Shown here: positions 21,201 to 34,200 of the stretch, piece by piece
Numbering within the stretch: position 1 is the first letter of the stretch
Layout of the letters: each line of letters begins with the position of its first letter
Source: Cercospora beticola
Lineage: Eukaryota > Ascomycota > Dothideomycetes > Mycosphaerellales > Mycosphaerellaceae
DNA: 64,000 bases
Assembly: GCF_033473495.1 (NCBI RefSeq)
Contig: NC_088940.1
Coordinates: forward strand, 682,001 to 746,000
Reading direction: 5' to 3'
Program-made: the position numbers and the translations under genes
The notes under the pieces: model-generated
Told to the model about the DNA's origin: nothing
Database searches by the model: none
What the model saw: only the letters and a program-made list of their open reading frames with translations

Positions 21201-23880
21201 GAGCTAAATATTCCTAAGCTTAATTAAGCAAGTAGTATACCTATTAGAAACCTAGTTAGCAGACCTCTAAAGAAGCTAATAGCAGTTATACCTTCTATAG
21301 CTACTATATCTATAGCTATAGTAACTAAACTTATAGGTCCTAGCTAAATACTCTTTATATAGTTACTACCTCTACTAAAAGATAAGGAGGAGTACTAGAG
21401 AATAGAGGATCTAGAAGAAGAAAACTCTAGGGAACTATAACTCTAGTAGGAGAAAAGTAGAACTACTAAACTACCTAAGTTAAGCTAGGAAATTAATAGA
21501 TAAGCTAGTCCTAGTACTAGTAGGAGACTATATTTAAAAGTAAAAGGATTAACTATTATATAGTAGGACCTATAAGGAAATAGGGATTAGAAGGGGAACT
21601 AAGACTAAACCTATAGCTAAAAGAGAAGGAGATCTATCTTAGATAAAGAACTAGGCCTAGAGCTAAAAGCTTATAGTATAGTAATAAGATAAGTACTTTA
21701 GAAGAAATAGAGAGAATATAGATAGAAGGAGGAGCCTAGTACTAAGTATTATAAGGCATTCCTAAGCTAAGTCTAAGGCTAAGAATAGGAGTAGATTTAG
21801 GAAGCTCTATTAGAGGTTTAGGAGTCTATATTTGTAGCAATTGCTCCTTAAGTCTCTATATAGAGATAAGAGGTACCTATTCTAAAGTCCTATAAAGAGG
21901 CAATTTAGGATCCTAAATAGGGATATATATAGGAGGATATAGTCTAAAAGGAACTAACTATATTAAGAAGTAATAATACCTAGATAAAAGTTATTCTACC
22001 TAAAGGAGTAAACCTTATTATATCTAAGTAGGTATTTAATATAAAGAGATTAATTAGTAGAGCTATTAAGAAGTTTAAAGCAAGACTAGTTATAAGAGGT
22101 TTCTCTTAGAAGTTTAGAGTTAATTTCTAGGAGACCTTTATACTAATAGTTAGGTATAATACCTTAAGAGTATTTATAGCTATAGTTTATAAGAAGGATC
22201 TAGAACTCTACTAAGTAGATATAAATAATATATTTACTAAGAGCAAACTTTAAGAAGAAATCTTTATAATTCTACTACTAGGAGTTAAGATTCTACCTAA
22301 TATAGTCCTATAAATCCTAAGAAGCTTATATAGACTAAAGTAAGTAGTAAGAGACTAGAACAAACTCTATATCTTAAAGTTAAAACAGATTAGGTTTATA
22401 TAATTAGAAGTAGACCTATACCTTCTTATCTACTAGGAAAGGAACATTCTAATCCTAACCTATATAGATAATATTCTAATTATAGTACTAAAGCTAGAAG
22501 ATATACTTTAGTTTAAGGAATAGCTAGGCAAAGTATTTAAGATTAAAGATCTTAGAGAACTAGAGAAAATCCTTAGGATAAGGTTAATAAGAGATAGATA
22601 AGCTAGAACTCTAAAGCTTAATTAAGAACACTTTATCTAGGAGAACCTTATAAAGCTAGGAATAACTAAGGAGATAGCTAACCTAACTCTCTTACTAATA
22701 GATAGTTATAATAGCCTAAAACTAATAGGCTTATATAATAAGAGAGGGAACAAGATAGAGTACTAAAGCTAAACTAGTACCTAGATATAGCCTATAGTTA
22801 TAATAAGACTAGATATTACTTTCTCTCTTAGAAGGTTAAGCTTATATATCTTAGACCTAACTAAGAGGTATATATAAGCTCTAAAGAAACTAGTAAGATA
22901 CCTAAAGTTATCCTAAGACTTAGGACTAATATTTAGGAGAAATAGAGGAAGCCTAATAGGATATTTAGACTCTAACTATATAATAGACAAAGTAGATAGA
23001 GTCTTAATCCTTAGGAGCATCTTCTTCTTTTATAGAGCCCTAGTTTCTTAGATAAGTAGGAAGCAAAAGTCTATTATAATATTAATAATAGAAGCTAAGT
23101 ATATAGCTATAAATATATATATAAAGCAATCTTAGTTCCTAGTAGTACTCTTAAGGGAGATAGACTATATAGAGTTAGTAGGAGAATACCTATTCTAACT
23201 AACTATAAAAGCATATCCTAATATAGTAAGAGAACTAAGGCTAGTATAAATTATAGGAGACAATTAAGTAGCTTTAACCCTTATTAAGGATATATATACC
23301 TATAAGAGATCTAAATACATTAATATTATATATAACTATATTAGATATCTCTAGTAGTAAAGGAAGGTTATAGTAGAATATATTCTAACAAAAGAGATAG
23401 TTGCTAATAGCCTAACTAAACTAAAGAATAGACTATAGTTTTAGAAGTTTGTAAGACAACTCTAGCTTATATAGAAAAGGGCAAAAGATTCTAGCCCTAA
23501 CTATAGATTAAACCCTAGACCTAGAATTAACAAAAGAGGATACTTAATTAAGAGATATACAATATCCTTAATTAAGTTATATTAAGCCTAGGAGTTATAC
23601 TATAGGAGAAGTAGCTTGCTATACTTAATAAGTAATTAGGATCTAGGAATCTATATATAGTCTAAAAGGAAAAGCCTAGTAGAGAAGCAAAAACGAAGCT
23701 ATCCCCCTTATAGTATATACTAGAAGAAGGCTTTATCGATACTAGGCTAAGGAGTTAAACTAAGATAGATTAGGTATATAGCTCTAACTATATAACTATA
23801 GTACCTAATAACTTATTATAATTTAGGGATAGATTTGAATATAGGAATGTAGGCAGAAGACTATCTAGCCTAAGTAGGAG

Positions 23881-24110
23881 TATTAGAAAGTATAGTCTAG
23901 TTAGATATTCTAAGAGACACTTTAGGAATTAGGATTAGGTAACATAGGTTATATAATACTAGGTTATATAACCTAGCTAATGCCTATCTTAGGAGTAAGA
24001 TGCAACCTATAACTAACTAACATAATTAACTCGGTTAGTTCCTACTTATTGTCTCTACTTCTACTACGTTATACCTATTCGACAAGTACCTACGAGAATA
24101 CAATTCGACA
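23881..24110 (+). repeat. Copia-2 3' LTR
   Basis: 230 bp, begins TATTAGAAAG, ends ATTCGACA; followed by the ATCTA duplication. Confidence 0.9.
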
Positions 24111-24115
24111 ATCTA

Positions 24116-27100
24116 CTTATTAACTACTTAACGCCTATAAATCTCTTAAAGTTAGTATAATTAATAAGTATCTTAACTTTATATATAGTATCTTCGAGGT
24201 ATAGTCGCTATATTTTAAATACTTTAACTACTACGAATAGTTCCTTATTATAAACTTTATAGTTATATTTAGTATTAATTATCTTCTATAAGAAGAAGAT
24301 AATTAGATACTATTCCGCTTCGAATAGTTAGCTTAGAATACTAGCTACTATAAAGTCGGAAGCGTCGGTTTCGACTCGTAGGTATAGTATAGAGTTAAAG
24401 TATCTTAGTAGTAGTATAGTCTAAAATCGATTCTTTAGCTTATAGAATACCTACTTCTTAGCTACTTCCTACTTAATTAGCTCTAGCTTCTTTCTATTCT
24501 TTATACTCTTTAATAGTACTATTAAAAGTACTATAACTCTCGAATATCCGAAAATAAATCGATAGTAGAAGTTCGTAAATCTAAGAAAGAATTAAACTTC
24601 TATTAGCGTAGTTAGAGTTAGCTATAAGGCGATTATAGCTACTCTACTTAGATCTATTATAACGCTACTAGTAGTTACTACGAATCTAAGAAAGTCGACT
24701 TTTTTCTAGAAGAACTTATACTTAGAACGCTATATATAGAGTCTAAACTTATAGAGCTTTTTAAGTATAGTATATACGTCTTATATATATTCCTCGCGTA
24801 TCTTACTATAGATTAGGATATTATCTAGGTATACTATATAGCTTATATCGACTAGCTCTACTAGTATATAGTTAATATATACTTAGAATATCGCTAGTAT
24901 ATTCGTTAAGCTAAAGAGTATTACTTTATACTAGAAATAGCCGTAGCGCGTACGAAACGTAGTCTTCTAGTAGTTACTTAGCTTAATTCGAATATAGTAG
25001 TATATATCGGCTAAGTCTAAGAACGTAAACTATATAGCTCCTATAAGTCTATTTAGCGTCTTACTAATTAGAAATAGTAGATACTAGTTCTTAATAGTAA
25101 TCTTATTTAGCTTATAGTAGTCGATATATAACTATAGCTTACTATTCTTCTTTAGTATAAATAGAATAGGTATATTTACCTTACTATCGAAACGCTCGAT
25201 CTAATCGTACTCGAGTTCTATTTTTAAGTACTTCTTAAGCTCGTCTAATTCTCGCTCTAATTAGTAATATAGTAGATAGAATAGTAGTATAGTTCTAGGC
25301 TATAAGTTAATCGTATATTCTATACTATTAACTAGCTTACTTCTTATTTCCTCTATTAGATTAAGAATATTATTAAAATAATAGAACTTCTTAGAGATAG
25401 GCTTAATCTTATCGTCTATTTTACTTAGGCTTACTATAAATACTACTAGTATCTTCTAAAGGTCCTTAAAGAACTTATAGGCTTCTCGGACTTCGAACTT
25501 ACTAAAACGATCGTTACTATATAGCTATTTATCTATAGCGCTACTAGCTAGTATACGCTAGGTATATCGCTATAAATAGCCTAGGATTACGTTAGGAGTT
25601 AGTATATTATATATATAGAAGATACTACTTATAGATTACTCCTTACTACTAGAGTCTATAACTTATATACGTATATAGTACGTACTATAATAGTACTCTA
25701 ATTTACTTATAAAGATAGTAACTAGTAGTAGAGCTATATTCGGCCTTATTAGTAGGTTATACTATAGTATAAAGGCCTTTAATATTATATTAATATCTAT
25801 AGTATCGTCGAGAAGGAAAGTAGCTAGCTTACTATCTAACTACGTTTCGACTTCTCCTTCTATATATATTACTAGTACGCTCTAAACTAGTAAAAGGTTA
25901 TCGCTATCTAGTTTAGCGCTAGTAACTTACGCGTTATCTTTAGCGCCTTAGCTTTTTTTTACTCTCTACTTCTTTACTATAGTTACTTTATAAATAGCTA
26001 GCTTATTACTATTTTTCTTAGAGTTCGGATAGTTAGAACTAATATAGCTAACCTTATTATATATAAAGTATATTAGTTACTAGCTTTTACTTTTACTTTT
26101 ATCTTTATATTTACTTCTTAGCTTACTACTATTAGTATTACGTTAGCCGCTAGTCGAACTAGAGGCCTCTTTATAAGAAGTATTACTATTAGTATACTTA
26201 TACTTAGCCTACTTATTCTTAGTATTACTATAATATAGTTTATAAGATATAGCTTTCTTAGCTTATTCGAAGCGCTTTACTAGAGTAATAAGATTAGTAT
26301 ACTTATTAGAGATAGTATAGTTCTTAATAATATCCTTATATAGTAATAGCTTTAGTTTTATAAGGAACTAGTATACTAGCTATACCTTAGTATAGTTACC
26401 TAACTAAAACTCTAGATTACTAAAGTCTATTATAAACTATCGTACGCTCTAGCTCTTACTCTAGCGTATATTCTTATATTCTATAGTTATAAGAAGTATA
26501 TAGTTCGCTTAATTCTTAACGATATTATATAGGAATTAATAGAACTAAGACTAGGTATATTCTATAAGTAGAACGCCTAGGTATTTATTATACTATACCT
26601 CTTACGCTTCGCCTATAAGGTATATAATACTTGTAATTACCTTCTAGTAATCTATTAGAAACCTCTTTAGTATAGCTATAAAGTTTATCTCGAGAGTATA
26701 AATAAATTCGTATACTTTCTTTATAGTTTTACTCTTAAAGAGCTTAGGCGTACGTAGCTTAATAGACTCGTATAAGCTATACTCGTTACTTTCGGAACGT
26801 ATACTACTTATATAACTTATAGACGTACTATCTTACTAAGATATTAGCTATCCGAGGCCTAGCGCTATTACGCTTAGCTATACTAGTAATTTAATTATCT
26901 ATACTTCTCTTAGTAAGTATTTATTCTTAGCCTTAAGAGTATAGATCTCTAGCTATTTATATAATATATTATTTTTAGCTTAGAGACGTCTACGTATTAT
27001 ATATATATTACTAGTATTATTAGTATTATTTATATTCTCGTTCTATTTCTTTTTAGCTTATACTATTCTAGATTCTAATATCTTTTCGATATAGCTTAAT

Positions 27101-27410
27101 AGCTATCTATTATTTAGTATATCGTTATTACGATTAGTCTACTAGATAGATATATTTCGTATAAGTATAATAGGCCTTAATAGATTACTACTCTCGATAA
27201 AGTAGAAGAATTATAATTATAAGAGTAGAATATAGTAATATATTAAGCGCCTCTAGACTCTCTATCTAGAGATATTAAGAATAATTCTTATCTTCTTAGT
27301 TTATATATATTCTATATACTTTTATCCTATACTAAGTATAAGTAGTACTAGCCGTTATACTTTAACGCCTAATAAGCTACGTTTTTCGAGCTATATACTC
27401 CTAGCTCTTA
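24116..27410 (-). mobile_element. Gypsy chromovirus, 5' segment: gag, protease region, reverse transcriptase, RNase H
   Basis: Minus-strand frame with many TAG/TAA changes. A zinc-knuckle remnant (NKVSYISSN pattern) lies near 26090-26040. The reverse transcriptase lies at about 25300-24700, with FRTRYGYF near 24965-24940 and the active-site box seen as YLDNILIYS at 24835-24807, where the second Asp is changed to Asn by RIP. RNase H begins below 24600. The gag part extends to about 27200. The 5' LTR was not recognised; the segment stops abruptly where the truncated Copia-3 begins. Almost all CpA is gone while CpG remains, suggesting older or stronger RIP than in the Copia elements inserted in it. 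Confidence 0.8.
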
Positions 27411-30400
27411 TAGAGAACTAGAGACTATAGTTTAAGCTATAGGAAAATATACTTAAAGGAAAAGAAATCTTCTAGATAATTTTAGACTTAAAGAGATTAT
27501 TAGTACCTACTCTAGCTAAAGTATCTAAAGCTTTATTAAGTAAAAGGAAAAGTACTATCTTTTTAGAGTTTAGCCTAAAATAGTAGAAGGATAATATAAA
27601 AGCAATCTATATTCTAATAGAAAGTCTTAATATAGATAACTAAAATAAAGTAATAGATAAGATAAGAATATATAATATCTAGATAAAGCTATATAGGAAA
27701 TATAGTAAAGTCTAATAGGTATATATAATAGCTATTATCTAAGAATTTATAACCTTTAAAATAGAACTAGAGAATATAATTAGAAAATTATAGATCTACT
27801 TTAGTAATTTTAGAAGAAGGATTATAGAGATTAACTAGAGAGAGTTATACTATAAGACTTCTAATATAAGGATTAAGTATCTACTCTTTATACTTCTAGC
27901 TAAGTATAAAAGTATAAGGTAGACTATCTAAGCTTAGAAGAACTTAGACTCTAAAGAAATCCTCTAACTTCTTAAAGTAGAGGAGTTAATATAGTATAGA
28001 TACTAGTTATAAGAAATAGTAATATTTACTAAAAGAAGAGAAACTTAAAGTATAAAGCTAAAATATTACTTATATAACTAGGAATATTTTAGAGATATTA
28101 CTAAGTATCTATACTTTAATAAAGCTAAGAAAACTATTAACTTAAAATAGGCTAGTAGAGTAGAGAAAAGAAGATTACTACTTAGAGAGAGTACTTTTAG
28201 AAGGAGATCTTTACTAGATAGAGAAGTATTAAAAGAAATAGTAAAGAAACTTAACCTAAAAGTCTAATCTCTTAAGAAGAAATAAAGCTTAAAGAAGTTT
28301 TCTAAGAAGGTATATACTACCTAAGAAGATATAGAACCTTCTATAGTATCTAAAGTATCTTAATCTCTATTAGAGAATAATAATATTAATAAAGTTATAT
28401 ACTTAACTATAGAAATAAAAAGTAAGTATATACTATTAAGATAGCTACTTAACTCCTATACTTTATTATATATAACTAACTAAGAATTACTTTTTAGAGA
28501 ATTAAAGCCTCTTTAGAGGAAAAAGTAGATTAAAGTTAGAAGTAGCTATCTAATAGCTATATATATAGAAGATATAGTAATAAGTAGGAAAAGAGGAAAA
28601 TAGATTATTCTTAAGAATATTCTCTTTATACTTAGTCTAGGAGTAAATCTTGTTTCTTAGAACTAATTTAGCTAGTAGTATAGTATTTAACTACTAAAAT
28701 TTATACTTATTTTATTATCTAGGAAACTAGTTATCTAGATAAAACTATTAGAAGAAGTACTATTTATTAAGGAGATTAATAATATATTATAGGAGCTTAT
28801 AATATTATACTTTAATTAAAAGTAAGAGAATAAAGCCTATACTTTTAAAGCCTAAGAAAAGTTCTAAAAATAGTAGGAGCTTTAGTATAGAAAACTTATA
28901 TATTTTAGAGAGAGTCTTCTTAGAAACCTATATAAAATATCTAATTTAAAGGCTTAGATTTCTATTCTAAAGGAATACTAACTTTATAGAGTATATTCCT
29001 TAGTAAAAATAAAGAAATATAGAAAGAAAGAAACTAAAAGGAAACTCTAAAAGTTATCTCTAGTTTCTATTAATATCTATAGCTCTTTACCTATCTTAAG
29101 ATTAGGATATAAATAGTAGCTTAAGATTATTAATAACTTCTTAAGAAAGAAATAGACTTTTCTAATAAAGTTTAAAGAAAACATACTAAGTATTCTTAGA
29201 GACTAGAAAGTAAAAGCTAAGCTATAATTAGAAAATCCCTTCTAGATTATAAGAAGTAATAGAGTAAGAGAGCTTCTTACTATACTAAAATAGTAAGAGA
29301 AGGAATATAGAATTTTCTTCTATATAACTAAAGTATATAACTCTATTTAGAATAGAGTAGTTAAGAAGTTAATCTAAATCTCTAAAGACTATATAAGAGT
29401 AATTCTAGAAGATATCTATATATCTATTAAATTCTAGCTAGAAGCTTTAGTAGCCTATATAGTTATTAGAAATTCTTTTTCTAATAGCCTAGAAATTAAT
29501 AGATTTAAAGTATTACTTAAGAAAGCCTTTTTAGGTATTTAACTCTTAGTATTATACTTTAGAGTTTAGAGTTATAAAGTAGTAGTCTATATAGATCCTA
29601 AGTTCTAGCTAGTAGAAATAAAATTAGATAAACTAATAAATAGAAGCAAAGATACTATATTTATTAAATATATTCCTAATACTACTAAAATATAGCTCTT
29701 CTAGGAGCCTAATATAAGAGCTATTAAAGCCTATAATACTACTACTTAGTTTAAGTATAAGAAAGAAGGAGATATAGAGCTAAATATTCCTAAGCTTAAT
29801 TAAGTAAGTAGTATATCTATTAGAAACCTAGTTAGTAGATCTCTAAAGAAGCTAATAGTAGTTATACTTTCTATAGCTACTATATCTATAGCTATAGTAA
29901 CTAAACCTATAGGTTCTAGCTAAATACTCTTTATATAGTTACTACTTCTACTAAAGGATAAGAAGGAGTACTAAAAGATAGAGAATCTAGAAGAAGAGAA
30001 CTCTAGAGAACTATAACTCTAATAGAAGAAAAGAGGAACTACTAAACTACTTAAGCTAAGCTAGGAAGTTAATAGATAAGCTAGTTCTAGTACTAGTAGG
30101 AGACTATATTCTAAAGCAAAAGGATTAAATATTATATAGTAGAACCTATAAGGAAATAGAGATTAGGAGAGGAACTAAGACTAAACTTATAGCTAAAAGA
30201 GAAGGAAATCTATCTTAGATAAAGGACTAGGCCTAGAGCTAAAAGCTTATAGTATAGTAATAAGATAAGTACTTTAGAAGAAATAGAAAGAATATAGATA
30301 GAAGAAGGAGCCTAGTACTAAGTATTATAAAGTATTCCTAAGCTAAGTCTAAAGCTAAGAATAGAAGTAGATTTAGAAAGCTCTATTAGAGATTTAGGAG

Positions 30401-31287
30401 TCTATATTTATAGTAATTACTTCTTAAGTCTCTATATAGAGATAAGAAGTACCTATTCTAAAGTCCTATAAAGAGGCAATTTAGAATTCTAAATAGAGAT
30501 ATATATAGAAGAATATAGTCTAAAAGGAACTAACTATATTAAGAAGTAATAATATCTAGACAAAAGTTATTCTACTTAAAGAAGTAAACTTTATTATATC
30601 TAAGTAGATATTTAATATAAAGAGATTAATTAGTAGAGCTATTAAAAAGTTTAAAGTAAGACTAGTTATAAGAGGTTTCTCTTAGAAGTTTAGAGTTAAT
30701 TTCTAAGAGATCTTTATACTAATAGTTAGGTATAATACCTTAAAAGTATTTATAGCTATAGTTTATAAAAAGGATCTAGAACTCTACTAAATAGATATAA
30801 ATAATATATTTACTAAAAGTAAACTTTAAGAAGAAATCTTTATAATTCTACTACTAGGAGTTAAGATTCTACCTAATATAGTCCTATAAATCCTAAGAAG
30901 CTTATATAGACTAAAGCAAGTAGCAAGAGACTAGAATAAACTCTATATCTTAAAGTTAAAACAGATTAGGTTTATATAATTAGAAGTAGACCTATACCTT
31001 CTTATCTACTAGGAAAGGAACATTCTAATCCTAACCTATATAGATAATATTCTAATTATAGTACTAAAGCTAGAAGATATACTTTAGTTTAAGGAATAGC
31101 TAGGCAAGGTATTTAAGATTAAAGATCTTAGAGAACTAGAGAAAATCCTTAGGATAAAGTTAATAAGAGATAGATAAGCTAGAACTTTAAAGCTTAATTA
31201 AGAATACTTTATCTAGGAGAACTTTATAAAGCTAGGAATAACTAAGGAGATAGCTAACCTAACTCTCTTACTAATAGATAGCTATAA

Positions 31288-34200
31288 CTATATTATACTT
31301 CCCTATATACCTCCGAGGAAACATAAACGCGCCCTAGTAGGCGACGACGACGACGACGGGAGGCCTCGAGGCCTCCTAATATATAACAATACCCTCCGAC
31401 CGACACCGCGACGCTGCGAGTAGAGGAGGGAGCCTAGAAGGAGGAGGTTGCGACTCTAACTCCTAGGCGGCCTAAATTAGCCCGTAACTACCTCTCTCTA
31501 GCTAATAAGGCTAGAAAACAACTACTAATACTAATACTCTAAAACAAACAATCTAAAAGAACCTAAAAATACTTATAGAACAGATCTAGAGTTACCTCGA
31601 TATCTAGATAACTCTTTCTCCCTCCCTAACTCTCCTCCTTTTCTAATAGGCCTAATAGGCCCTCCTCTACCTCGCCCTCTGCTAGGAAGAGTCCTAGACT
31701 CTCTAAGCTATCTAGAAAACCCTCTAGAGCCGCCTAATACCCGCTACTACTACCCCTAAAACATAGGCCTAGATAGCCTAATTTAAATATATAATACTAA
31801 AGCTCTAGCCTTAGGCATCTATAACTATCTTAGTAAGGATAGGAAACTAAGAAGAAAGGGAGATAGCAAAGAAGATAAGCTATAAAGAGCTTAGAAGGAA
31901 ACTAGGAGTATAGTAGTTTAAAGCTATATAAAAACTCCTAAGTAGAGACCTTAAAGTTATTCTCTATAGAGAAGGAGAGAAAAGCAGGCTAGAGAAGGAC
32001 TAATCCTAGCTTAAGGCTATATACCTAGAGGCCTAGGTAGAGATACTAAGTACCTAGGTAATTATATATAGTATTAAGATATCCTAGAAGCTAGAAGATA
32101 TAAATAGCTAGGTCTAGCTCGACTAAGACAACCTTACCTAGTTCCTAGAAGAGCTTAAAATTAGGAAGGCTTTTTAGCTTAAGAACTAGAGAGTAAGGGA
32201 AGAGACTAACTTCTTATTAGTAGTAATAGTAGTATAGGACAGATAGACTATAAGAGAAATATATAGAAGAGGTATTATAATTAGGTTAATATAGTATATA
32301 GTCGAACTATACTACCTATAGTAGAAGATTATATAATACCTTAAGTATAATAGCTTTAGGTATATTACTACCTACTATAAAGCTATAGAACAAATATATA
32401 GAAACTATATAGAGAAGTATAGGACAGATAGCTATAAGGAGAAGAAAACTAAATACTATAACTATAAGGGAGACTATAAAGTATACTCCCTCTAATATAG
32501 CTATAAAGCTACTATAAAGGCTAAAGTAAGAGTATTCTTAGAGTAGTTCAAAAAGTAATAGGAGGCAGCCTTAGGCCTAATATAAGGAGATAGTACTATA
32601 GAACTCCTAATCCTTAAGAGGAAAGCCCTACTAGCTAAGCCTCTATAGAGGGATATTAGATATAAAGGCAGGCTCCTAGGTACTATAGTAGTAGTAATAG
32701 CTAGTAGGAGGTAAGCAAGCAAGCTCTACTTCCTACCTATATAGGAGAATAAGGACACCTAAGAGGTTATAAGCACCCCCTAGGAAGACATAGATATTAA
32801 CCTAATTAAGCTCCTCTCCTAAGAATCCTAAGAATCCTATAAGTAGCTAAACCCTAACAATCTACTAACATAATATTAATAGGTTAAACACTACTTAAAC
32901 CCTGCTACTAGACAGCTAAGCTATAGATAAGGCTATAGTAATAGTACTATAAGAACTATAGCTTAATACTATAAATAGTAGGACTAAGGCTAAGAAAGGA
33001 TACTCTATAATCCTCCTACTCTAGTAGAACCTAAGGGTAGTAATACTTATATTAGACAAAGTTGGAACTAATAACTAGAAACTACTCTTCTATAATATAG
33101 GTAACTTAGTAACTATCTAAGTCTAGATACCTATAGGAACTATCTCTATCTATAACTACTATAACTCCTTAGAGCTAATAAGCTATAGATAAGAAGGGAC
33201 TATCTCTATACTCTAAGAAGTACTATTATAAACCCTAGAGGACATAAAAGTAAGCTATATAGTAGTAGGAGACTTTAACCTCTACTACCTAAAATAGAGG
33301 GGAAATATAACCTAAACTTAATATACTATAGCAGACAAGCTTATTAAAACAATTATAGAGGCCTAACTATAGCTAGCTCTAGAGCTAGAGACAATTATAT
33401 AGGAAAGATATATAGCTAGCTACTAAACACTAGACCTAGTCTTTATTAGCCTCTCCCTCTAAAACCTAATCTAAGAATATAAAGCCCTCCTAGAAGAGAT
33501 ATATAGCTCTAACTATATCCCCTTTAGAACAACCTTCTATATTAACTTTTAAGGGCTAAAAGGAAGAAGCTAGAGAAAGTAGTAGAAAGCTATTAACTAG
33601 GACAGAATCTATAACCTCCTAGCCTAAGATACTAACTAACTTAACTAACTCCTACTTAATACGAAGGAACACCTAGATATACTAGCCTATAGAATATAAT
33701 CTTCTATCTAGAGAATTATAGAGGAGATAGTTCTAATAGCTAGACTATTAAGCTATATAAAGATAGTATAGACCTAGGAATATAAGGAGGCTATAAAGCT
33801 AGTAAGGAGGAGGAGAAGAGGATAGAGGAACTATAAGATAGAATAGAGCTATAAGCTATACCTAGAGGTATTATATATAAGAAGTAAGACTATAAGGAGA
33901 GAGCAGAACCTAGCTTAGAGGAGACTAATAAAAGAAGTTATAGAGGACTCTAAGAAAATCTAGAAAATAGCTAAATAGGCTAGAGAGGGAGCTAACTAAG
34001 AGTACTAACTACTATACTTCCTAAGCCTAGAAGATATAGAGCATAATAGAAACACTAATAAGGGGAAAGCTATAATCCTAGCAAGACACTTTTTCCTAGA
34101 CCTAAGGGAGGCAGACTTAAGTAATATCTAATATACCTAACTACTACTTTAATTCTAGATAGAAGTTAAGGTTTAACTAAAGGAGGTAGAAGGAGTCCTT

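Larger units (their letters stand above)
17975..24110 (+). mobile_element. Copia-2, full-length Ty1/Copia retrotransposon (RIP-inactivated)
   Basis: 6,136 bp, the same length as Copia-1 and nearly identical to it, with LTRs at 17975-18204 and 23881-24110 and target duplication ATCTA (17970-17974 and 24111-24115). Same gene order and primer-binding site. It carries somewhat more TpA than Copia-1 (for example the 5' LTR ends ATTCGATA). Inserted in the Gypsy RNase H region in the same orientation as Copia-1. A 60-codon minus-strand frame at 19496-19678 inside it is an antisense shadow. Confidence 0.9.

Noticed and set aside
32501..32722. 73-codon minus-strand frame, repeated at 45911-46132
   Set aside because: Both are antisense to ORF1 of the two LINEs; presence in both copies is explained by element identity and not by selection.
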